Assembly: GCA_015680905.1 (NCBI GenBank) | Contig: CM027378.1 | Coordinates: 11,389,001 to 11,453,000 of the forward strand | DNA length: 64,000 nucleotides | Origin: Coptis chinensis | Taxonomy: Eukaryota > Streptophyta > Magnoliopsida > Ranunculales > Ranunculaceae | Direction of reading: 5' to 3' | In this document: piece by piece, positions 55,918-64,000 of the stretch | Layout of the letters: every line of letters begins with the position of its first letter | How positions within the stretch are numbered: position 1 is the first letter of the stretch | The notes under the pieces: model-generated | Databases searched by the model: none | The model's input: only the letters and a program-made list of their open reading frames with translations | What the model was told of the DNA's origin: nothing | Program-made: the position numbers and the translations under genes

Positions 55918-56010
55918 AATCAACTCCATATAACTCGTATGAAAAAGAAAGCGACACATAAGAGTGGTCAGTTGTGTCACTTTGAATAGATATTATGTCA
56001 CTTTTTTCAA

Positions 56011-56339
56011 AAGTGAGACAAATGAAAATAATTTTTTTTAAAAACATTTTCTCATTTTAGTATTCGATCGTATTCATTTCTCAACCTCGCATCCTATCGT
56101 CATAACCAAAATCCCATTAACCTGCTTTATGACATAAACAACATCCACATACATTTATCAAAACATCACAACCAAAATCACTTTAACCTGCTTTATGATA
56201 CGGAAACAACATCCACTCGAGAAGAAAGAAACAACATTCAAAACAATTAACTTCTATTGATTTCATCGATCAAACCAAGTATTTTTCATCTAGTTTGACT
56301 CCCAACAAAAGAAGTCATTCCAATACCAAAAGAATCATA

Positions 56340-56373
<34 letters not shown>

Positions 56374-56639
56374 ACATAACGCCAATACTATCCTAGCAAT
56401 ATCTTAGCTTGTTGTGCGCACTTCCAACACCAAAAACCTAGCTGCCATCTATTCATCTGTTAATCGATCCATGACACCTGCATCATATCATGAAGTCGTC
56501 ATTCCACTATGACTAGTATATAAAATTAAAAAGCAAGTGAATCAAGAAGGGTATATTATACAAGTAAGAAAAAAAAAAAATAAGAAAAGTATATATACAT
56601 AAACAAAGGGAAAATATGGAAACCCACTTACCCAAATTA
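56011..56639. other. CACTA untranslated region between subterminal repeats and gene end
   Basis: AT-rich with a run of about 29 A at 56343-56371; no ORF supported. Probably the 3' untranslated region of the minus-strand gene. Confidence 0.5.
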
Positions 56640-57944
56640 ACTACTCGATAAATTGTTGGATAAAGTCGATGAATTCAAGACGAAGTTCATCTATTTCATT
56701 GGTGTAACTCTTCTTGCTAGAGAACTCCAATACCTGTTCGATGAAAAATATATTATAAATATTATGAAAATAAATGATGCAGGCAATGCATTGCCTACCA
56801 TATTTACAAATGCACCAATTTATAAGCTAGCTAAGACTATATGAAAAATAATGCTACTTTGCAGTCACCTTCTTTTTTATCGGTGGACCAGGATCCTCTA
56901 CTAAATCTCGCATAAAGCGCAATACATAATATCCGCATACAATCCCCCCTTGTTGTTGTGGGCACTATACATAATTAATACTTGCATTAACACATACACA
57001 AATTGAAAGATACTTTGTATTGTATTCCAAAGAAACTAAGCTTACTGTCACATAGTTCCAATTTGGATTTGGATTCATCTTTCTCTTTCCTTTGGACATA
57101 TTTGATGTCTTGATCGCACTGAAAATGAAAATGCATTTGTTTCATTCTCATTATTTTCAAGATAGAATCAAATATACAATGAAAAATACAATAAATAAAG
57201 ACTAAACTCACGTGTTTACTAATAATTTAAAAGTTGGATCCGGCGGCCCTCGAAAGTCTTTTAAAGAATCCAACCAGTACACTTCCATTGATGGTATGTC
57301 AAGAACCATTAAGACCCAATGCCCCCTACATGACCAGTTATGTGGATACAAATTCAATTAAGTACTTTTAATTATATAACCAATCGGAAAAAAATAAATA
57401 AAAATAAAAATAAAATAATTTTAATTATATGAAAATAATGTATATGTACTACAAATGTATAAACACAGTTACCTTGTGTTGAAAGGAATTAAAAGCACAC
57501 GATCACCGTGTTCTTCAGCCAACTTCTGAATATATCAAGCCTTCTCATCATCTTTTGTATAAATAGTAAAACTTTCTGGGTTACCAAATGCATACTTTGC
57601 TCGAGCAATTCCAAAAGTCGCATATAAATATCTACAACATATATATACATTCTGTTAAGTCGTCGCATATAAAAAGTTAAATTATAACTAACACAAATAA
57701 GTTCACCAAATTATTCATACCTCATGTAGGAGATAATGCAGCTACCATTTAACATTCTCTTCTCACACACATCCATCAACTCATCTTTTGAAACTCGTAC
57801 TTCCTCCATCTCATCATGGAAAAGAGTTCCAACCATTGGAACTTCTATAAAAGCGTTTTCTTTCACTATTTTGTCGACACAATCCACAAACTTTCTGATC
57901 TTATATTGAATACTGCCCCGCGGAAGTGGAATACGCTTCTCTAC
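56640..57944 (-). CDS. CACTA accessory protein, C-terminal Ulp1-type (C48) cysteine peptidase exons
   Basis: Exons read from right to left: 57944-57721 (VEKRIPLPRGSIQYKIRKFV ... GSCIISYMR), 57631-57473 (YLYATFGIARAKYAFGNPES ... LLIPFNTR), 57325-57220 (GHWVLMVLDIPSMEVYWLDS), 57118-57047 (DQDIKYVQRKEKDESKSK), 56964-about 56878 (CPQQQGGIVCGYYVLRFMRD) and 56735-about 56640 (SYTNEIDELRLEFIDFIQQF, stop). Every boundary has GT-AG. The codon split across AAG/G at the GHW exon gives TRGHW, supporting the model. The C48 catalytic set is visible: His in GHW, Asp in WLDS, Gln in CPQQ, Cys in VCGYY. One in-frame TGA lies at about 57536, where Trp would fit. Family function is deSUMOylation-like proteolysis; the role in transposons is unclear. 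Confidence 0.85.
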
Positions 57945-58031
57945 CTAACAAAAAGTTGATGAACAAAATTGATGATTATATAACAAAATTAAATAAATTA
58001 CCATACAAAAATATCCATATCCTTATACTAC

Positions 58032-58289
58032 CTCGTCACTTTTAAGTATTACAAGTTCCTTAGGCCATGCCACAAACGAGTTTACTGCATCTTTAACAAA
58101 TACATGTTCATCGCCGTTTCGAACTGGGAGAAAGGCATCACCACACAATGCTTTATTTATTGAGACCTTCATATATGACTCTCCCAAAGGCATGTTGTGA
58201 ACAGTATCCTCTGGCCCCTTCCTTGCTAAAACACGACCTTCGGCAACAATGTTGTCTTTAGATCCCAATGCCAATCTACAATCTTGGTC
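58032..58289 (-). CDS. CACTA accessory protein, DUF8039-type exon
   Basis: 86 open codons between ttatag and GTAGTA splice sites: DQDCRLALGSKDNIVAEGRV, GPEDTVHNMPLGESYMKVSI, NKALCGDAFLPVRNGDEH and AVNSFVAWPKELVIL. The pattern V-A-x-G-R-V ... H-x-x-P-L ... F-V-A-W-P-K is the domain found next to Ulp1 domains in plant transposon proteins (DUF8039 as I recall it). Phase fits the next exon (VEKRIPLP). Confidence 0.8.
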
Positions 58290-58384
58290 CTATAACAAAT
58301 AAGCAAAACAAAGACAGCATTATCTAGTAACAAATTTGACACAAACATTTAATCAACCTTTTAATTAAGAAAATATTTTTTTAC

Positions 58385-58915
58385 CTTCCCATCTTTAGCT
58401 TTAAGTTTTTCGAATCCACAATGCTCTTTCGATATATCTATTTTTGACTATAGGACAAAGTGTACATCAAGTTAGTATATGTGAAGCACTTGGAATAAAA
58501 GAATGAAAAAAAACTACATTATCATTCCCCTGCATTTACTCCTATAACAAATAAGCAAAACAAAACAACATTATCTAGTAAACGAATTTGACACAAACAT
58601 TTAATCAACCTTTTTAATTAAGAAAATATTTTTTTACCTTCCCATCTTTAGCTTTAAGTTTTTCGAATCCACAATGCTCTTTCCGTTGTCTATTTTGACT
58701 ATATGACCGAGTGTACATCAAGTTAGTATATGTGAAGCACTTGGAATAAAGGAATGAAAAAAGCTACGTATCATTCCCTGCATTTATTATACCACAATGA
58801 ATATAACATGGTTAAGGCAACTATAGAATGAGCTTACCTGTACATTTTTCGACTTAAGTTTTACTGAAGTCACACCTTTTTTTTGTTGACCACCATCTTT
58901 TCTCTATACATTAAA
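58385..58915 (-). CDS. CACTA accessory protein, short Lys-rich exons, one duplicated
   Basis: Exon 58915-58838 reads RKDGGQQKKGVTSVKLKSKN with GT-AG borders. A 63-bp exon reading SKIDISKEHCGFEKLKAKDG at about 58447-58385 is present a second time at about 58701-58638, slightly altered. The two lie in a direct tandem duplication of about 250 bp that also includes the intron words tataacaaataagcaaaac (58291 and 58541). The segment is lysine-rich and probably a flexible linker. Confidence 0.65.
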
Positions 58916-58990
58916 TATGAGTTTAGTTAAAGAGAACACTCGAAATATGTAGAAAATCAAAAATACAAATTTAAAAGCCAAAAAACTTAC

Positions 58991-59396
58991 CTGCTTAGAC
59001 TTGCCAATCACCTTATGCCTATTATCACTTTTGGCACTATTGGATTCCACATTTTCTAATGGCAATGAGTTGATGAGTTTTGGTCCTTGCTTGAGCAACT
59101 CGCTCAACAGTTCTGTTGTCGCTGGTGAATTAGTCTCACCTTGTTCTTTAAGCACATGTAGCACCAAAATTTTCAACTTCTCGTTTTGAGCTTCTTTCTC
59201 TTTCAACTTCACTTCCAAATCCTTGTGATATTTCTTTGATCTTTTATTAGGAAGATTGAAGTACATAGTGGGAGTCGTATATTGTCCACCCATACTAACT
59301 TCGACCACTAGGCTCGAGTTCCCAATGCCATAGTAAGTATGTCATTCTTTCCTTCCGTTACCAAAACCCCCCTCTCGCCTTATTTTTCAGCTCCTC
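58991..59396 (-). CDS. CACTA accessory protein, central exon with coiled-coil segment
   Basis: Acceptor tttttgcag at 59397, donor GTAAGT at 58990. The exon carries DILTMALGTREPSGR, then GGQYTTPTMYFNLPNKRSKK, a short coiled-coil (YHKDLEVKLKEKEAQNEKLK), then NRHKVIGKSKQ. The block A-L-G-T-x-E-x-x-G-R followed by G-G-x-x-T-P-x-x-Y-F is the hallmark of plant En/Spm-type (Transposase_24) proteins. A one-base problem in the six-G run near 59368 and another near 59303 interrupt the frame, so the 134-codon frame from MVEVSMGG starts internally. Confidence 0.78.
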
Positions 59397-59624
59397 CTGC
59401 AAAAATAGATATAAAATTCAAAATCAACGAATGAGCGACCACGGGCTGTTCTAAAGAAGAGACGAAGACGGCGGATTTTCAAGATTGTCATTCTGTTTTA
59501 CTGCAAGAGTAGTATATCGTTAAAACCATCATAGAAAACTTAGTCAATGTGTAGGAGATAATATCGATATGTAAATAATTAAAGCTAATTTATGATCGGA
59601 TTATTCTTATCTTTCTTGCATGCA

Positions 59625-60186
59625 GAAGATGAGTAGATACCGATATATTGAATTGTAGATCTTGCCAACACCTCAACTTCAGTTGGCGAGATATACGTCA
59701 AAGTGGTGACTCGAGATCCGGTGAAAGTTATGGTTCAACTGGATTGTGTGGACTGCCATACTTCCAGGCGATTGGTCTTTGCTTGAAGAAGGAACTGTGG
59801 TGTTCACAACTTTGCAAGCCGTATGATCTGCTTTAAGTGTGGTGCTCTTAGGAATGAATCAGCTACTGTGTATCAAAACGCCATGCCATGTTCTATAGAT
59901 TACATAGGCCGCTCGGGTTGGAGATCGGGTGACTGGATTTACATAACCTACATCTTTAGATGGATGTTGACATTCATACAGCAGAAGCAATGATTAAAAT
60001 CTTGCACATTTTCTTAGTCACAGCTGACATGCTCTTGAGCATTAGATGATGATAACTGCAAGAACCTTTACTTAACTAAAAATATTCTCTTAATGGTCTT
60101 AAACAGGTCTGACTGCAATGAGCACAACTTTGCAAACAGAGGAGAATGTTACAGATGTAACACACCAAGGGGCTACAACACCAACA
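59625..60186 (+). pseudogene. Captured fragment of a RanBP2-type zinc-finger gene
   Basis: Plus strand, opposite to the transposase gene. tgcatgcag precedes AAGATGAGTAGATACCG. Finger 1 is recognisable as NCRSCQHLNFSWRD ... GDSRSGE, with its second Cys pair damaged. Finger 2 is NCGVHNFASRMICFKCGALR at about 59786-59850 (C-x10-C-x2-C seen). GWRSGDWIYIT begins the third finger, which continues after an intron (acceptor taaacag at 60107) as SDCNEHNFANRGECYRCNTP. The three-finger order and the GDW leads match plant RanBP2-type finger proteins. Retained intron boundaries show capture from DNA, not from mRNA. Frameshifts between fingers mean it is not a functional gene. Confidence 0.8.
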
Positions 60187-60210
60187 CATAAATTTATACT
60201 TCACGTAAGG

Positions 60211-62080
60211 GACATTTGCCATAGCCAACTTATTGCTAACAAACTAATAAAATATAGAATTGAAAGTCTAAGACATTCGTGGTTTCCGTTTCAGGCCGTG
60301 CGGTCTAAGAACTAAGAAGAAAACCAAAGAGGAGTCTAGTCTAATATCCAGTCATCCCCACACACCCCCACTTCTGTCAAATTGTAATTCTAAGTAGCCT
60401 GAGCAAACAATGGATGAAGATCGAAACCTTGTTAAGGGAATCAGTTTTCACTTTGTTAGCTTTCCTATAGCAGGTATTATAATGTAACTGGTGTAAATTT
60501 TATTTAATAATCAACGTGTCTTTGTGCGTCAAAGGTCTCTGTGTACAGTAATTCCTCTCAATTTTAAGCTTATAAACAAAACTTCAGACAAGTTTCAAAC
60601 GATTAAAAAACAAGCCAACTGCTCACGATAAATATTTCAATTTCGTTACAACCTAAACTGCGATACGGAAAATGGTGCTAATTATTATAATATCTGAACT
60701 TATCACGGATGACAATCTATTATCAATTCAACATGCACAAGTCCCTCCAGTATGATATGGATGATCTCTAACAACATGCACACACTCTCCATTTTAAGGA
60801 TTCCGGATCCTATTGCTAACAAACTAATAAAATATAGCCATTTCTGACATTTGCCACAACCAACTTATTGCTAACAAACTAATAAAATATAGAATTGAAA
60901 GTCTAAGACATTAGGTGGTTTCCGTTTCAGTCGTGCGGTCTAAGAACTAAGAAGAAAACCAAAGAGGAGTCTAGTCTAATATCCATCCTCCCCCACACAC
61001 CCTACTACATCAAAATTGTAATTCTAAGTAGCCCGAGCAAACAATGGATGAAGATCGAAACCTTGTTAAGGGAATCAGTTTTCACTTTGTTAGCTTTCCT
61101 ATAGCGAGTGTATTATAATGTAACCAAGTAAATTTTATCTAATAATCAACGTGTCTTTGTGCGTCAAAGGTCTCGTGGTAATGCGTAATTCCTCTCAATT
61201 TTAAGCTTATAAACAAAACTTGATTACAAGTTTCAAACGATTAATAAAACAAACCAATCGCTCACTATAAATATTTCAATTTAGTTTACAACCTAAAAAT
61301 GCGATATCGGAAAATGGTGCTAATTATTATAATATCTGAACTTATCACGGATGACAATCTATTATCAATTCAACATGCACAGTCCCTCCGTATGATATGG
61401 ATGATCTCTAACAACATGCACACACTCTCCATTTCTGGATTCCGATCCTATTGCTAACAAACTAATAAAATATAGCCATTTCTACATTTGCCCACGACCA
61501 ACTTATTGCTAACAAACTAATAAAATATAGAATTGAAAGTCTAAGACATTAAGTGGTTTCCGTTTCAGTCGTTAGATGGGTCTAAGAACTAAGAAGAAAA
61601 CCAAAGAGGAGTCTAGTCTAATATCCAAATCCTCCCACACACCCCACTTCATCAAATTGTAATTCTAAGTAGCCTGAGCAAACAATGGATGAAGATCGAA
61701 ACCTTGTTAAGGGAATCAGTTTTCACTTTGTTAGCTTTCCTATAGCAGGTATTATAATGTAACTGGCGTAAATTTTATCTAATAATCAACGTGTCTTTGT
61801 GCGTCAAAGGTCTCTGTGTACAGTAATTCCTCTCAATTTTAAGCTTATAAACAAAACTTCAGTACAAGTTTCAAACAGTGTAAAACAAGCCAACTGCTCA
61901 CTATAAATATTTCAATTTCGTTACAAACTAAACTGCGATATGGAAAATGGTGCTAATTATTATAATATCTGAACTTATCACGGATGACAATCTATTATCA
62001 ATTCAACATGTCAGTCCCTCCGTATGATATGGATGATCTCTAACAACATGCACACACTCTCCATTTCTGGGATTCCAGAT
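60211..62080. repeat. Three tandem units of about 636 bp
   Basis: The marker tattgctaacaaactaataa followed by aatatagaattg starts units at 60231, 60866 and 61504. All share atggatgaagatcgaaacc, ggtgctaattattataata and, at their right ends, minus-strand AAMP exon sequence (atgatatggatgatctctaa). Units 1 and 2 break off at gatcc (60810 and 61447) and jump to tattgctaac. Unit 3 continues into the full AAMP fragment. Local order: repeated flank, AAMP exon end, repeat. Confidence 0.92.
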
Positions 62081-62584
62081 CCTCAATGATGCATCCTCTG
62101 AACTAGTACAAACCATTTTACCATCAGGGGTAAAATCACCACAAGTGACAGTGCTACTATGACCAGAAAACATATTCAAAAAGACATTCTTGTCACCATT
62201 CCACATCCATGCTGTGGAATCCTCTGAACCAGCTAAGACCACATATCCTCTTGGATGCCACCTAACCCACTCAATACCCCCTCCTGGACCTTCAAGTGTA
62301 CACTTGAGACTACCTAAAGTGATGTCCCACACTTGAATAAGTCCATCAAACCCTCCAGAAGCGAGGAGCTTCCCGTCAGAACTAAAGGCTAAACAAGTAA
62401 CGGAGTCTCTATGCCCTGGGAGCTCTTTAGCCCAATCCCCATGACCAATCTTCCACATAAATCCCTTGTCATCTCCACCTCCTGTTGCCACCAATAGTGG
62501 CTCAGTTGGATTGGTCGCAACCGCATAAAGTTCACCAGTATGACCAGTAAACAAATGTATTAAATAGTAATTGATGTGGTTCAA
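62003..62584 (-). pseudogene. AAMP: Captured fragment of the WD40 gene AAMP
   Basis: 177 or so codons are open on the minus strand, with four WD40 repeats: GHTGELYAVATNPTEPLLVA, GHRDSVTCLAFSSDGKLLAS, GPGGGIEWVRWHPRGYVVLA and GHSSTVTCGDFTPDGKMVCT, then HPYHTEGLTC where a fifth would begin. The GPGGGIEWVRWHPRG segment is distinctive for angio-associated migratory cell protein homologues (plant transducin/WD40 AAMP-like), cytoplasmic proteins with about eight repeats, so roughly half is present. The first dozen residues (MNHINYYLIHLF) look like intron read-through. Both ends are at exon borders. Coding quality is intact, which suggests recent capture; no promoter or remaining exons are seen. Confidence 0.88.
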
Positions 62585-63683
62585 ATTTTGTAAGTTAAGT
62601 TTTGGCTATGATGGAGATAGGACAGCACATTCCACACAATCCCCTTCAATAGGGATATTATGTAAAACCCAAATCCCCAAATATAAGAAGTAAGACACGA
62701 AAAGAATATATTAAAGGGATGGGTTAATGAGTACGGAGCCCTTAATCCCCACGAACCGGATTTACAGACTACGTCACAGAAGGGGCACGGAGACCCTCTT
62801 CTTGCTGTCTTGCCATCATTTCATGGAATTAAGGACTAGGGATGGAGGTCTAAAGATGATAGTACTTTGAAACTCGATACTTTCGGATACTCAACTACTA
62901 TTTGTGAGAATAATGGAACTGTGGCTTTTACTTCCGTCAAAAAAAAAAAACCCTACCGTAAAACAGTACTATCAGAGTACTATTACAGCTCTAAGTTACA
63001 GAGTACTATTACAGCGATACTATCAGAGTACTAATAGAAACAGAGTACTATTACATCTCTAAGTTATATCCATTCATGGAGCAAAATACAAGGCCAGATC
63101 AGAGCTCATCGACAATTTATGGTAGCCGAGGGCCGGAGTGAGCGAGGCAGTCAGGCAGATAGTGGCTTTGGGCTATTTCCCACAGGATCGACCTTATTGT
63201 ATTGATTAGGGACAGTTGCTTGCTTTGGCTTACTCAATAGGAGATACCCTGATCTTTATTTCCGGGTATGCGTCGAGGAAGCGAAAGATCACTCCACTTA
63301 AAAGGATAGGAAGCTTTCAAGAAAGGAAGCCTTGGAGGGATAAGCGGCGAAGTCAAAGGTAGCAAGCAAAGGCTGTGAAAAGCCATGCTCGTAGAAGCTT
63401 TGAAAGCTATCTCTCAAAAGGGGTTTGGAACCGAACCCTGATGGAAAGGTGCCTAGAAGTGCCTACTACTAGACTACATTCAATCTCAGGTCGGAGCGTT
63501 CATCGTTATGCTTGCTAGTTCAGTAAAAAAAAAATCATAAATCGAAGCTAGATCAAGCTAGATAGGGAACCACATCATCTAGATCAGTACAAAAATACAT
63601 CAATATATCAAGCTAGCTAGGTATCCTACACAATATCAAATATGCTTCGCAAACACACATAGAATGATGAGCTTGATACTTAC
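62585..63683. other. Unassigned intronic DNA, with a possible organelle-derived segment at 63110-63520
   Basis: No ORF supported. 62960-63070 has irregular repeats of agagtactattacag. 63110-63520 changes composition: purine-rich words such as ggaagctttcaagaaaggaa and gaagcgaaagatcactcc resemble plant mitochondrial intergenic DNA to my eye. That is an impression only. Confidence 0.35.
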
Positions 63684-63800
63684 AATCTTTTGAACTACCT
63701 CCTTTGTGGCATCATCAGCATATTCACCACTTTTGTCTTGTTGAGCTAAACGCCACAAAAGAGATCTATCATCTTTATCAACAGGTATCCCAGCTTCTAT
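63684..63800 (-). CDS. CACTA accessory protein, Transposase_24-type exon
   Basis: 39 codons with GT-AG borders: IEAGIPVDKDDRSLLWRLAQ and QDKSGEYADDATKEVVQKI. The order D-x-x-x-L-W ... G-x-Y-x-D-D ... K matches the Transposase_24 region of plant En/Spm proteins. Phase is continuous with the neighbouring exon (ELSKIQLE...VDKM). Confidence 0.78.
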
Positions 63801-63893
63801 CTATTATCAATTACAAATAACCAAACCAACCAAGTAATATTAGATTACCTACGTTGGTTTTATCTAACAAACTTAAATATAATATCTACTTAC

Positions 63894-63986
63894 CATCTTA
63901 TCGACAAGGCCATCATAACCTAATTTGCTTAGTCGATGGTTATACTTGTTCAAGTTTCTTCTTTCCAATTGAATCTTGCTTAGTTC
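63894..63986 (-). CDS. CACTA accessory protein, upstream Transposase_24 exon
   Basis: 31 codons, acceptor gttag, donor GTAAGT: ELSKIQLERRNLNKYNHRLS then KLGYDGLVDKM, the conserved N-x-x-x-x-x-x-x-L-G-x-x-G segment of the same family. The first exons lie beyond the right edge. Confidence 0.72.
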
Positions 63987-64000
63987 CTAACAGCCCAAAT

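Larger units (their letters stand above)
59397..63683. other. Large intron of the CACTA gene filled with captured and repeated DNA
   Basis: The minus-strand exon ending EVVQKI (63684) and the exon starting EELKNKA (59396) are adjacent in related proteins but 4.3 kb apart here. The interval holds the RanBP2-finger fragment, the tandem triplication, the AAMP fragment and unassigned DNA, described separately. Confidence 0.72.
55146..64000 (-). mobile_element. CACTA (En/Spm-type) transposon, one end, running off the right edge
   Basis: It starts CACTACTAAAAGAAGGG, the diagnostic CACTA inverted-repeat end, followed by 0.85 kb of subterminal repeats built on AAAAGTGACAC and its reverse complement. 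A minus-strand multi-exon gene of CACTA accessory type then fills 56640 to beyond 63986. The catalytic TNP2 (DDE) transposase is not in this window; it and the other terminus should lie to the right. An intron carries captured host-gene pieces. Confidence 0.85.

Noticed and set aside
55146..56010. Regularly spaced repeats reminiscent of a CRISPR array
   Set aside because: The units are contiguous 64-bp tandem repeats with no unique spacers, next to a CACTA terminus and in a plant genome; they are subterminal repeats.
59625..60186. A functional zinc-finger gene
   Set aside because: Finger 1 lacks cysteines, the frame shifts between fingers, and it is embedded in the CACTA intron.
62003..62584. 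A functional AAMP gene
   Set aside because: Only about half of the WD40 repeats are present, both ends stop at exon borders, no other exons are found within reach, and it lies in a transposon intron.
1..64000. tRNA or rRNA genes
   Set aside because: No cloverleaf with consistent A and B boxes and no rRNA core sequence was recognised on reading; tRNA-like words found were primer-binding sites.

Overview
The window is plant nuclear DNA, most likely from a dicot. It is almost entirely nested transposable elements plus two captured host-gene fragments. The evidence is Athila-type Ty3/Gypsy elements (MRLRSG-type Gag start, tRNA-Asp-like primer site, env-position ORFs), an L1-type LINE with a plant-style ORF1, a Copia fragment, and a CACTA element whose transposase-like gene has GT-AG introns. 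I found no rRNA, tRNA, CRISPR array or intact single-copy host gene.

Layout. (1) 1-4613, minus strand: leader, gag and start of pol of an Athila copy called B'. (2) 4614-6324: an Athila LTR that is both the 3' LTR of the next copy (B) and the 5' LTR of B', giving a tandem LTR-internal-LTR-internal array. (3) 6325-33282, minus strand: element B with its env-position ORFs, integrase, RNase H, RT, protease, gag, leader and 5' LTR (31651-33282). B is interrupted twice: by element A, a plus-strand non-autonomous Athila relative (7810-17632, 5-bp target duplication ATCGC), and by a plus-strand LINE (25839-31191, 12-bp target duplication). (4) 33283-33801: a Copia gag-pol fragment into which B inserted. 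(5) 33802-54221: a near-perfect second copy of 13343-33801, so A's 3' half, B, the LINE, the LTR and the Copia fragment all appear again in the same order. (6) 54222-55145: rest of the Copia gag and its leader. (7) 55146-64000: one end of a CACTA (En/Spm-like) transposon, with a CACTA terminus, 64-bp subterminal repeats, and a multi-exon minus-strand gene encoding a Transposase_24-like region, a DUF8039-like domain and a Ulp1-type C48 peptidase. A 4.3-kb intron of this gene holds fragments of a RanBP2-type zinc-finger gene and of the WD40 gene AAMP, a threefold tandem repeat and an unexplained segment that may be organellar.

Inferred order of events: Copia, then B inside it, then A and the LINE inside B, then the 20.4-kb duplication. 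The two copies match almost exactly over long runs, but in patches they differ by small indels concentrated at CAG/CTG. That trinucleotide is the plant CHG methylation context, so much of the apparent frame damage, and possibly the duplication itself, may be sequencing or assembly artefact. Element names A, B and B' are mine. Reading frames in the damaged patches should not be used to date the elements.
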